The notes under the pieces are model-generated. The model saw only the letters and a list, made by a program, of their open reading frames with translations, was not told the DNA's origin and did not search any database. This document shows positions 19,728-38,006 of a stretch of 64,000 bases of DNA, piece after piece (position 1 is the stretch's first letter; each line of letters opens with the position of its first letter). A program made the translations under genes and the position numbers. Source of the DNA: Rhodamnia argentea (lineage: Eukaryota; Streptophyta; Magnoliopsida; Myrtales; Myrtaceae); the NCBI RefSeq assembly GCF_020921035.1, contig NC_063150.1:6324001-6388000 (forward strand), in the 5' to 3' direction.

Positions 19728-21340
19728 TGTTCCTCTGTTTATGAGAGATGCCATAACCCATACTTGAAGTTGAAGGTTGCCTCTTTTTGCTACAGGCAAC
19801 ACGCAGCAGTTGCTCTACTGCTCTGATGCGTGTTTTCTTTTTCCTTTTCTCTTGTAAGTGCCTCAAACTGCCTGTACTATCTTTTGTAGGTTTGTAAATG
19901 ACTTAGAGATCAGAATTTCCAGTCTTGTGCCGCTCCCCAGGGGCAAAGGGAGGAAGTTGAGACTTGAGGATAGAAGAGTGTTTCCTTCCTGGCCGTCATT
20001 TCGCGTGAACGATCATTTCTTGCTGCGACTGGCAGCGTCGAGAGTGCTATGTTTTTGTTAATGCCAAGATTGCTATATTATTGTTAACGGTGACCACCAA
20101 ATCTCGAAGCTGATACAGCTACAAGGCAAGCTGCAAAGAGCATGGATTTGTGTTTAGAGATGCAGGATCTTCCTCTTCACTATACCAAGGGAGTAGGCTA
20201 AAACATTGGTAAGTGAACCTTAGTTTAGGCGCTCAATGTTGTTAATGCCAAGATCATAAGTACTCTCTAGGAACGTTTCATGCGTTGTGCACGCTTTGTA
20301 AGCGTAAAATTAAGACGCCACAGTGCATTCAAGGAGTTGCGATTGTTTCGGTACTCTGATTTCAGCAGCCGAGAAACTTCTCTCCGAGAACCAGTAATCC
20401 AACACAGATCATCTTTACATTAACATAGATGAGGGTTTTTATATGGGAGCTTATGCTGTGTACTGATGGTATTGAAGATTATGTGGAGGATTTAATGGGC
20501 GTCGTTCGTCATGGGCCAAGGTTGTCTTAGAACTTGCCTCGAACTTCTCTTTCTTCGACACATTCAATCCTTTTTGCCCTTTATTAATTCACAGAAATAA
20601 GGAAATTTTTTATCGAGGATTTTTTTTATAGAATTTAATCAACCAGTCTTGTTCACTTGCATTTATTATCTAATTGGAATTTTCAGAAAAAAACGATCCG
20701 TACTGTTAACTTCTACTATGACCAAGGAGAAATGCATGAGTTGGATCTTTCAATACACAGATGAAAAGTTAATTAAGTTACAGCTTGTGGTGCTTATTTG
20801 AATAAGTAACGAAAGTACATCCTCAGGCGTGCGGCGATAGATGAAATCATTCTAAGGTTTGTTCATGTGGCAAAGAAAAGAATACCTTTCACAATTGGAA
20901 AGATTATCGCCCACATGATTTTAAACGTGACATTGCCTAGCCAAAGCAATAGTTTTACTTATCATCAGCATTACCTATAAATAAATTTGGTGAAAAGATC
21001 GGTACATCAAATTCCATTGACATTTTCGCAAAGTATGAGTTGCTCGTTGTTGTATGAAATGATTCAGATAACCTAAATTTTGATGTTTGATAATTTCATA
21101 TTTCGCCTAGTTCATTCCTAATAAACTTTAGGACATATTGTAATTTGTAATATATCTATCATTTTTGGAGTCAGCCTATTACATTCAGGTTGAACGTGTC
21201 CATAACCGGTGCTGTGACACGACATGAGCTCGAGGCGCGTAACTGAAGATGAATGAGGGCCGTTACTTGAGGCGATGCACGCGCCAGCTACAAGTACGTT
21301 TGCGCACACCGGATCGCGGCTCTCTGTCTCTCTCCTTCCC
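19728..21340. other. 3' flank of the TMEM42-like gene and intergenic DNA
   Basis: No further gene is supported. The first few hundred bases are probably 3' UTR. From about 20550 the DNA is AT-rich with no long frame, and the last part leads into the MCM7 promoter. Confidence 0.4.
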
Positions 21341-21345
21341 TTCTC

Positions 21346-21379
21346 CCGCCAAAAACTCGCCCCTCCATCTTCATTACCG

Positions 21380-21384
<5 letters not shown>
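21346..21384 (-). promoter_or_regulatory. Two E2F-type sites upstream of MCM7
   Basis: On the minus strand TTTGGCGG occurs at 21353-21346 and again at 21384-21377. Both match the plant E2F consensus WTTSSCSS and are 31 bases apart, 103 to 141 bases before the MCM7 start codon and just ahead of a CT-rich leader. MCM genes are established E2F targets at G1/S, so control by E2F/DP is a reasonable inference. Confidence 0.6.
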
Positions 21385-21420
<36 letters not shown>

Positions 21421-21460
21421 CAACCCTCACTCGCGAGTCTCTCTCTCTGTGCCGCCCTCT
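21385..21460 (+). repeat. CT-rich leader of MCM7
   Basis: A run of about fifteen CT dinucleotides is followed by further CT-rich sequence just before the ATG. Such pyrimidine-rich stretches are common in plant 5' leaders. It also creates serine/leucine-rich spurious frames, which were ignored. Confidence 0.7.
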
Positions 21461-21486
21461 CTCTGTCACTCTAGTGAAGTGAAGCC

Positions 21487-28614
<7,128 letters not shown>

Positions 28615-29715
28615 TCTGTGCTCGTTCCGCTGTCAACTATTTATCCCTCAGTTGCCCTTGTAATGCCCACCGAAGACCATGATCTTAACAGTTGTCTGAA
28701 GGTCCAGTAAATGCTACTCCTGAGACAGGTTGGTTGATCTTCCCATTCTTTGACTGTAATTTTATGGAGCTCCGTATGTATTGCGGATCTGTAGATTTGA
28801 GAGAGCAACTTTTCCTTCAGCATGTAGTCAGTGGAACGATAGTGACAGGATGTAATCGACAACTTATTTAGGATGTAGATCACTAGAATGGCCTCTGATT
28901 ATACTTCATCTACTTTCACACCGAATGTCAATTGTTAAGTGTGTTCAGCAAAGAGTATTGCCCTACTCGGTGAAACTTCACCCTTATGAACACTGGCACG
29001 ATGACAGTATAGGTTGTCTCTTCGAAATCCCAAGATACTCAACACTCTTAATGAGCCCCACACAATCTTATGTTGTATAATGTTGTATCCTGCAAATTCG
29101 AAAAGCCCCGTTCCGAGATGGTTTTGGTATACTCTCCCCGGTATGGCATTAGCAAGTAGCAACTGCTACACCTTGACTCCTTGCCATCCATGTTTGGGCG
29201 ATTTCAGGCCAGCATATTTCTGTATATCTACCTGAATTGATTCATTGCCTGAGAGGGAGATTGATGGGTCTATTTGCAGTCGTTGAGATAGTTTCTGTTT
29301 GGTCTAGCCTATGTTACATACCTTTTTTCCGATGTCTCAAAATTGAGGAACGAAATCTCTCTTGGGAAAGGAGTCCGGTGGGGCACTGAGCCACTAACAA
29401 TTTGATGGCCTGACTTTGTGTTCTTCGCAAATTTGCCTCATCACGTAATTAGAAGCAACAGCATAAACATGACTAAATGGAATCACAACATATCTTCTCA
29501 TCAGTAAGAAGCGAAACATCATGAATGTAATGACACGAAGTACCTCTACTGCTAGTGAGCTCAGCAATATTAAATTACAAAGACATGATTTGCACTGCCC
29601 ATGCGTTCTGTAGACGGCATGCTAGACAAGCTTGAAGCTAAAGAAAACAAACGTCGGCCGCTGCTTGAAAAGTGAAACAAGCCAACTACAAAGATGATTA
29701 TGCCAGAACAAGAAA
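28615..29715. other. MCM7 3' flank and intergenic DNA
   Basis: The first few hundred bases are presumably MCM7 3' UTR. Short open frames on both strands around 28935-29235 overlap each other, resemble no family I know and lack splice or start context. No repeat is evident. Confidence 0.4.
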
Positions 29716-29724
29716 ATTGTCCAA

Positions 29725-30350
29725 AAAGTACTAAATCTATTGTGCGTTTACGGATTTAATCCTAAACTTTTTCATTTTACCAATTGAGTTCTAAATCTTT
29801 TTACGTTTTGCTAATTAAGTTCATCCGGTCAATTTTGATTCGAAATCGCTAATGAGGGCTCCAACCATTCTTCGTGGCACGGTTAGCACCGACGTGGATA
29901 ATTTTTAATATTATTTTTATTTTTTAATATTTTTTCTTTTCTTTTTCTTTTCTTCCTTACTTTTTCTTTGCTAGAGGCTCGAGCTCGTTGGCCACAAGCG
30001 AGCTTGTACCTCGTCTATGGTTAGTAGCTGGCGGCCGACGGATGAAGAAAGAAAAAAGAAGAAAAGAAAAGGAAAATTATAGAAATCACTAAGAAATCAA
30101 AAATTTAAAAATGAAAAGAAAAACAGGAAAAAAAAAAAGAAAAGGAAGGTGAAGAAGCGTAGGGAGGAAAAACGAAGGAAAATAATCTCTCTTTTCAAAA
30201 TGAGAAAAATTATATTTTTCCACTTCTGCGAATGTTTTTTCCATTAGTGGAAAATGTTTTCTTTGACTAGTTTATTCTCTACGAACCAAATGCTAGAAAA
30301 TTCGGAAAACTTCTGGAAGCTGTTTTTTGAGAAACAAACGAAGCCTTAGT
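29725..30350. repeat. Foldback-family left arm plus MITE-like AT-rich debris
   Basis: From 29725 to about 29900 the sequence matches the arm type of the foldback repeats ('tttaatcctaaac', 'aattaagttcatccggtcaattttgattcgaaatcgc'), followed by the poly-T, GC core and A-rich layout. A clear right arm is missing. At 30190-30350 a second AT-rich segment ends in 'gagaaacaaacgaagcctta', a MITE-end style seen elsewhere in the window. Confidence 0.4.
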
Positions 30351-30643
30351 TTAGCCTACATGAGTTAGACCTATGAGTACTCAAATGGCAGCCATAAATG
30401 GCATGTTTTTAATAACATTTCGAACCTTCTCCTACTTCATATGGTACTTCAGGGTAGAGATTATTAAGCGTTCTCGCTCAGGACAAAGTCGAAAACCTCA
30501 TGGCATACTGATTACAATGCATTACTGAGCAAACCATTCGAAGGGGAGAGATCACACGAGCACGAGAACTTTCCTACACCCAAAATGAAGAACCAAAGGG
30601 AGGGGAGAGAGCACGAGATTGCTCCTTAGTTAAGTGCTTCTTA

Positions 30644-32097
30644 GGCTTTGTTTGGCGGGGATTCTGTTCCCAAAAAATGATTCTGATTAAAATCACTTTT
30701 TTTTATTTTGTTCCCTAGATGATTTTTTGAGAATCATAACGCGTTTGATAACCGTTTAAAATTTTTGTTCCCGAAACGTAAACGCGTTTGATAGCCGCAC
30801 AAAATTTCCGTTCCCAATTTGTCATTTAAATCAAATAATCATATAATCACATTTGATGGCAAAGAATAGGGAAAATAATCAAATAGTGATTATGGAGCAA
30901 AAAAAGAAAAAGCAACAAAATTTGAAAATAATCAAATAGTGATTATGGAGCAAAAAAAGAAAAAGCAACAAAATTTCCGTTTCCAATTCATTTGTCGATT
31001 TGTCATGAGTATGCAATCGTTTATATTGTTTGAAAAGTAATTTGTATTATATTTACAGAATTTGTCTAAATCATTTGTTTGTTATTATTTCTTGTGACTT
31101 TTAGATTGATTACCAAAAAAAAAAAAATGAAAGAAAAGTTTCTCATTGTGCAATCGCTTATAGTTTTGCATTCTTGTAATTACACATCGTACAAGCTTAC
31201 AAGACCCGCAACTCAACCGCATTGATTTTTTTTTCACTCGACTTGACAAATTTTTTGTGCTGCTCGAAAAATGGAGAAAAAATGGATATTTAGTTTGCGA
31301 CGAGGAGGGTTGGGTCCAGTCTTTAATAAAAAAAAGATAAAAGTTGAAAAAACATAATAGGAAATAAAAAAAATACAAACTTAATTAGAATAAAAAATAA
31401 AATAGCTAAAAATTCGAAAAAAAAATATATGCGTATTAGAGGTCCCATAATATAAAAAAATAAATTAGATTTAAAAATTTTATAAAAATAATTTTTTAAA
31501 TATAAATATAAATATAAATTGAATTTAAAAATAGACTTAAAATTTTACAAAAAAAACTAATTTTTTAAAAAAAAAAGGGGGGAGGGGAAGAATCTAGTGA
31601 CGAGAAATTTTTTTCAAAATTTTAGCTTTTTTCAATCTTAATTTTTTTAATTATTTTTTAATTATTAAATTAAAAATCTAAATATTTTTCATTTCCCCCA
31701 TTTATTAAATTTTTAATTTTTTTTATTAATTTTACCTTAAATAAAAATTTTAATTTAAGAAAATTAGTTTTTAGCAATTTTAAAATTGAATTTTAATTTA
31801 TTTTAATTTATGTAAAGTTGAAAATCCACGTGGACTTTTTTTTTTAAATAATACCATTTTATATTGAAAATTTAATTATAAGTATGAGGGATAAGTCATA
31901 AGTATATCGTGCAAAAAAGTGATCCCCCAAAAGTGTTCCCAAACACCGGAATCATCTTTTTTTTGCTTTCGAAAAGTGGTCCAAAAGTGTTCCCGGGACC
32001 GGAATCATTTTTTTTTTTTCATTACCAAACATGTTTCTGATCCTTTTTTGTTTCTGGGAACAGAAACGGATGATCAGAATCATCGCTAAACTGAGCC
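30644..32097. mobile_element. PIF/Harbinger-like non-autonomous element
   Basis: Terminal inverted repeats read GGCTTTGTTTGGCGGGGATT on the left and, reverse complemented, GGCTCAGTTTAGCGATGATT on the right. The trinucleotide TTA flanks both ends (30641-30643 and 32098-32100). The 1454-bp interior is very AT-rich, with no transposase frame. Subterminal 'gaatcat' and 'gttccc' motifs recur near both ends. Confidence 0.6.
30871..30976. repeat. Perfect 53-bp tandem duplication
   Basis: Two consecutive copies begin GAAAATAATCAAATAGTGAT at 30871 and 30924 and run through 'gcaacaaaatt'. They lie inside the PIF/Harbinger-like element and look recent because I see no mismatch. Confidence 0.8.
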
Positions 32098-32429
32098 TTA
32101 ACTGTCTCGCTCTCTTCAATTTGGCTTTACCTTCACCGCTATAACCACATATGCCTTGTCTATTGCTTGATCCACGAAGCTGAAATATGCACATCTCCGA
32201 TCTTTCCCGAACTGCAAAACTCTAGAAAAAGCCCAAAAAACCAATCTCGATAATTTTAAAGAAAAACTATGCTCGGATTCCTAGCCGCTTGCTCTTTGTC
32301 TCCGTGTTTTCACATCAATAATTCATTAGAAAAATAAAAAATAAAAATCAGGCGCCACATTGCTTGTTGGTCAAAATTCAGGGATAGTTTATGTCATTAT
32401 CCTAATTCAAAATGGATTCGTCTGGATCT

Positions 32430-32830
32430 CGCGAGAGGGTTGCCGGCCAAAATGAAAAGAAACTAAAGAACCAAAAAAATTTAAAAAAAATCTAAAATTG
32501 GTAAAAACAAGTCCACGCCAGCATGTTCGTGATTTCGACAAAAATTGATTGGATTGACTGAATTGATAACGATGTGAAAATGTTTAGAGCTAAACCGGTC
32601 CGATTTAAAGGTTCAAAATTGAATTCGTCTTAACGTAATAAATTTACGATTGTTTTGATAATTTTCCCGCTCAATGAGTACTGTCGTCCCTGAATTTTAA
32701 TTTATTCAATTCGGTCATTGAATTTTTTTTTAAAATGCACAATTTAGTCCCCATGCTTTATGAAAATACTCAATGTCATCTTTTCATTAATTCATATTAA
32801 TGGAAGTTGCCGATTTGGCTTCCAATCCTG
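32430..32830. repeat. Further foldback-family arms
   Basis: At 32450-32660 there is a right-arm-like segment ('aaaattgattggattgactgaattgata'). At 32676-32830 there is another left-arm-like segment ('ctgaattttaatttattcaattcggtcattgaa'). They resemble the elements at 2370 and 16680 but are fragmentary. Confidence 0.35.
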
Positions 32831-33191
32831 TAAGTTTGAGCAACGGACAACAAAACAGAAAAAATTAGGTAAGATATTCAACTCGGAGTATATAACAAAT
32901 TTTGCGTCATAAAATAACATTCCGCCTTCAGGCTATATTTGATGAATTTCGGTAACCAATGGATCGAATCAGCATTTCCTCTTTCACTCATGTGATAACC
33001 CAAATTCAAAGCCCAATCACCTAAAGCAGAAATATCACTAAGAATTTTAAATACAGACCCGCGAATTTTTGGGCAGGGGAATTAATTTTCCCTTTTTCTC
33101 ATATTTATAAAAGTCATGCATTTTTTTTGTGAAGAGTGACAATATATATATATATATATTCCAAAACGAGTCTTTTTTTTTTGTTGAAAAA

Positions 33192-33620
33192 AGGCCACCA
33201 AAAATCCTAAAGTATAGTCACAGTGACACATTTACCATAAACTTTTTATTGTAACACCAAAAATCCCAAACTTTTATCCATATAACGCATTTACCCAAAA
33301 CTTATACTAGTATGACACATTTACCTCAAATTTTTTTTTTTGTAACACTAAAAAACTTCAATTTGTATTTGTGTAACACATTTACCCTAAATATTTGGGT
33401 AAATGTGTCACATGCTTATAAGTTTGGGATTTTTTATATCACAAAAAGATAATTTGAGGTAAATATGTCATATTAATATAAGTTTGAGATTTTTTGTGTC
33501 ATAAAACAATATTTGGCCTAAATATATCACACGTATACAAGTTTGAGATTTTTGATGTCACAAGAAAATTTTTAAAATAAATATGTCACGATGAGTATAT
33601 TTTAAAATTTTTGGCGGTGT
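33192..33620. repeat. Long imperfect palindrome with internal subrepeats
   Basis: The sequence folds back on itself around 33392. The centre is ACACATTTACCC (33376-33387) against GGGTAAATGTGT (33397-33408). The outer ends pair 'ccaccaaaaat' (33195) with 'atttttggcggtg' (about 33607-33619). Each arm is built of about three diverged units of roughly 60 bases containing 'gacacatttacc..aaactttt..gtaacaccaaaaatcc'. No coding frame is present. A transcript would form a hairpin of about 200 base pairs with mismatches. Confidence 0.7.
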
Positions 33621-34035
33621 TTTCCCTTTCTTTTTCGGCTCAAAACTTCCAAATAAGAAGTCCCAACCGCCACATTTCGGAGGAACAGTGATCGCGAGAC
33701 CAAAAGTATTTTCCCGTAAATGATAATGTCCGAAAACCGCCAAGCGTGGCAAGATCGTAAATACCGGGAACACAGAAGACGGTCGGCCTGGCTGCGTTCG
33801 GGAGGTGAAAAGATATGTTTGCCCCTATTACCGTGCCGAATCTTCTGTCCGGGGCAGGGCATTTCCGGTACTTTTGGGGCGAGCACAGCTCCGGTCATCA
33901 TAGCTCGGGTGCGCCCTAATCACTTTTCCGAAATAAATAAATAATTCGACCCAGCGATAATCATTTTTTCTTAATTATTATTACCTTTTTTTTTTTTTTT
34001 TGTAATTTACTCGCGCGTTTCTGCAGAAAAAATCG

Positions 34036-34077
34036 AAAGCAATTCTCATGTCCCTCCAACGATCATTTCTCCATCAT

Positions 34078-34108
<31 letters not shown>

Positions 34109-34253
34109 GTCACCTGGTGTGTAGCTTGGATTCTCGTACTCGTCGATGAAGGAGGGATTCGCTTGTCTCAATGCTTGAATGCGAGCTCGCATTTCGTCTC
34201 CGACTTCGCAAATTTCTCGCAGCGGGTCGGCGTTTGAGTGCGTTCTGATTCGG
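34036..34253 (+). other. Probable non-coding first exon of the BRWD-type gene, with uORFs
   Basis: A CT-repeat leader (34081-34107) is followed by a CGG/GTAAGC donor at 34253/34254. It pairs well with the TTCAG acceptor at 37996, ten bases before the BRWD start codon. The exon holds two ATGs back to back. The first uORF is 34146-34178 (10 codons plus stop). The second starts at 34179 and, once spliced, reads across the junction past the main ATG in another frame, to a stop at 38054-38056. The transcription start is not determined. Confidence 0.5.
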
Positions 34254-36131
34254 GTAAGCAAGAATCTTGACCGGTAGCGGTATCGCAGCTTCAGTTTTGG
34301 GCAGTTTCCTTTTTTTGTTTTGTTGGGCTGTTTCATTTGATTATGCTATGCGTTAGATCTTGCGTTTGTCTCATGCTTTAAGGAGCTTTTAATGCATGTG
34401 AACTTGGGTTGGAGTAGTTATTGTGGATTGGGAATTCTGTCGGTTCTCGCAGAAATCGACTGATAGAATGGTGTAAATTTTGGCCTTTGACTAGGGCTGC
34501 AGCATCTTTATTCCATGGCGGTTTTGTGCATTTCATGATTGCTTTGGCGTTTCTTCTGGTGTTGGCGTTTCTGAGCGAGGAATTTCACGTCATTGGGTGG
34601 ATGTTGTTGGAAAATCTAGTAAAAAAGCTTATGTGATTTCCGTTGAGCTTGTAGTTCTTTGTTGTTTCAGTTGTTTTTTTTTTTTTTTTTTTCGTGGCGG
34701 TCACCGTTTGGTGCCATCTCCTGTTTGCTTGCTTTATTTGCACTTGCTGAATGTCTGTAAGGGAGAAATTAGTGGAATTCCTGCTAGTTATTAGGTTCAA
34801 GTTAGTGTCATTGTTTTGTAGTTTAACAAACGTATTTCCTTGGATGAAACTGGAGAAAAGTTGACACGGTAAAGGACGGGATGACTGCTGCTTTCAGGCT
34901 CTACAATGGTCTGATTGATAGAAGTATCCAATTAAAGAATGGAACCACTCTGTTAGTAAAGTGAACTCCATTTTCAGTCATTTGCCAAAATATCATTTTT
35001 CTCCCACTATTGATATAAAATAGGCTGCTTTATTTGGATGTCTGCTCCCTATTTCAAGGGATTAATCAAAGATCGGATAAATCATATTAAATTTTTCCTG
35101 CAGAGTACAAAGAAATGTTATTTCCTATATTCTTGAAGATTGATGTTTGTAGTTTGCTCTAGTGGAACAATTAGATGGAGCATTGGAGTATTAAACACAT
35201 TTTAGGTTTCATAAATTCCTCTTCATATCAACAACAGAAACAACCTGTCAACTATGAGCATTATTCAAATTACCAGTCTAGGGATACTTCTCTATTCATC
35301 AATGGTGACATCTGAATTTTCAATGCTGTATAGATAGTACATCCATTCCTTTGAGTAGGAACATTCACAAAAGTTTTATCTATCATAACTTTACTTGTCG
35401 GAGTGGAGATGAACTGGACTTCAATACTTTCCTTGTCCAATATTGTGGGGTTTTTATGGTGTCCTTGTATATTTCCCACAATGGATAGAAATCTTTTAAA
35501 GAAATAAACCTATCAGCATGAGTTGCCTCTTTACCTAACTATTTTAATAAATTTGTGGAGTTTAGTCATGCATCTAGTTTTGATCCTTTGAAAATCTTTT
35601 ATATGCTGATGCATTGGGTATTGGGGGTTTGCTTGGCTAGTGAATTGATATGGGGTGGGTTAAGCACATTAGAGACAGTTTCTATTTTTCAGAATTTAAA
35701 AGGAAAAAATCCAGTGATTTTATCAAGAGATTGGATTGCTTGTCAATGAGGCCCTCATGTTAACATTGATTGAAGCAGCTAGCTATGCTATATCAGCACC
35801 ACATGTTTTTTATTGACCAACTTCGTGCCATGAGTTGAATTAGATTGAAATTGCTTTGATTTTAGTTACGATGATCCTCCCCATATGACATGGAATTAAA
35901 TTGATTATTTAATGTAGCTGAACTGCATGTTGCTTTAGGAAACAATTCATAGATCGAACAAAATAGGGCAAATTACACCACAAGTTTTTTTGTGTGAAAT
36001 GTAATCACATAAGTGCAATCGAGCCCGAAACCTTTCAATTGGTACAATTATGTCATAAGGCTTTTCAGAAATTTGGAATTAAGTCCTGGAAATTGCAATT
36101 GAAGTATGCCAAGTGGGTGATTAATGGTACT

Positions 36132-36248
36132 GGGATGTAAAATATATCTCTTCTCACCATCCTCATAGTGTATGAGACAAATGGATGCATTTTGATTGGG
36201 GTCGTATTCTATGCTTATGATTCTACCATATATGTCCTTTTCATTCCG
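36132..36248 (-). pseudogene. rpl2: Nuclear copy of a plastid rpl2 fragment
   Basis: On the minus strand, 39 codons beginning Arg-Asn-Glu-Lys-Asp-Ile-Tyr-Gly-Arg and ending Arg-Tyr-Ile-Leu-His-Pro match plastid ribosomal protein L2, with about five substitutions by my memory of the family (for example Gln for Arg and Glu for Gly). Similarity stops abruptly on both sides. The fragment sits antisense inside the presumed 5' UTR intron of the BRWD-type gene. It is far too short to act as L2, so it is read as a plastid-to-nucleus DNA transfer. Confidence 0.75.
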
Positions 36249-38006
36249 TTGGGTAGTACGAATTGGAACTTGCAATTTCACAGAAATGCACATTATTAGG
36301 AGCTTCAAGAAGCAGAGAAACTGCAAAGCCTTTAAAAATAGTGAAATTGCAACTTTACTTTCATGGATAGATGCTTCTTTGAACGAAATTTTTGGTAAAA
36401 CATCAGTGGCGTGTAGTCTTTTTGGGACTTCATTGACACATGATATCCTGCCATAGGTGTTCGGCCTGTGGAAGCGGGTTTTCCGTGTGGGCAGGTTGGG
36501 GCATGTGAAATAGAAACAGGATCCAAACCTAAGGAGAGCAAAAAGAGAGACCTTTTTTTACTGATCATGAGCTGGCGCCCCCTTGGTGCCACTTGCAAAT
36601 ATAGGCTGAAGAACTAAATGACAAAATAATGAAAAAGATACAAAACGTACTAACTACCAGAAGAAAATACAGTAATCAAAAGACCAATGTTCAATGATCG
36701 AAGGAGGTAGTCACAAGCCCTACCTTCTGTTAGCATGAGACTAGAGTGAGAAGGGATTCAGTTGCTTTTGAGCTATTTTCCGTACGCATGACTGTCCTGT
36801 GCCCTAAAAGCCATGTCCATGAAGCACATGTAACAGGAAAGTTCTCTCTTTTCTTTCCTTTTATGCCTAACACATTGGTTAGCTCGGCTCGGATGTGGAG
36901 GTCGAGTCTGTTCAAAATGCATTTATTCCTTACTTGAGTTAAACCCCTTCTCTTGTGGCTTAATCCCATAAGATCGTTTGCTGGCCATTTTAATTTGCAC
37001 CTTGAAAGAGTGAATGAAGTCCTTTTACCGTACTTGTTTAGGAAAGCTGGCATAAGGAACTTAATCTCATTCAAAATGTTTTTGGCTCTCTGTTGGAGAC
37101 ATGTATTTTGTATTTACTGCTTTCCTGCTGTATCATAATGGCAGCCCAACCTTGAGTTTGTTGGTTCTCTTAATCTGTTGTAACTGATTTAAGGCCGATA
37201 ATTAGTCTTGCCATCATGGCTGGATGACACTTGAGCTTTGTCCATGGCACCTAACTCCCCTCAATTTCATGTTTTTCAAATTGTGAAACTGCTTATGAGT
37301 ATGGTTGACATGTAGATTTATTAAAGAATGTTGGTTCATTTTTGTACTTGATCTTAAGGAACATGTTTGACTTATTACGGTCTGTATCTCAATTTAAGTT
37401 GCAGAGGAAAAGCGGTCGTCTAAATATGGTATGACAGTATTGATCAAGAGTAACATTTTTATGATTTCCTTTTATACATATTATTCTTTTTGTGGCTTCT
37501 CTTTTAATGCCCATATTGTATTTCTCTAGAACTTGAGGTGGTAGATGAAGGCATTGTTTATTATATGATGCTATAATATCCAGTACTCAAAGTGCTAAAA
37601 CAGCACTGCCATCCAAGCATGCTGTTATCCCATTCTCTGGGAGTCTTTCTTCTAAAAAGTGTTGGAATAGGTATGGTCATCACATCTTTCCCAGGACATA
37701 GCGACAAAGAAGATGCTTTTCACAAATGATGTCTGGATAACATAAGAAAGAACAATATAGATATGTGGTTCTAGCTTCATGTTTCTGTTGCTAGGGCTAG
37801 CAGTTTTCATTTTGAATCAAAGGTTCAACATAATGGTTTTAGAGTTTTGATCAATAGCATATTTGGATCCTCATTCCTTCAGAAGAATTGCATTGACAAG
37901 TTGATACTCTTGTAAATGGCTATCTTTTTCTAGATGCATCCTTAATTACTTAGAGTGGTGAACGAGTGCTTGTTTTGTTGCTTTTTGTTGCTTCAGCCTC
38001 TAGTAG

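Noticed and set aside
28935-29235. Overlapping plus and minus frames downstream of MCM7
   Set aside because: Short, mutually overlapping, without splice context or family resemblance.
33140-33160. (TA)n run next to the palindrome
   Set aside because: Simple microsatellite; no added meaning.
34046-34336. Minus-strand frame with protein-like stretches opposite the BRWD leader exon
   Set aside because: It crosses a CT/GA repeat and the inferred splice donor, and I recognise no family. The plus-strand exon reading explains the region better, though an antisense gene cannot be fully excluded.
35270-35479. Minus-strand frame vaguely like retrotransposon polyprotein
   Set aside because: No diagnostic motif of protease, integrase or reverse transcriptase is visible.
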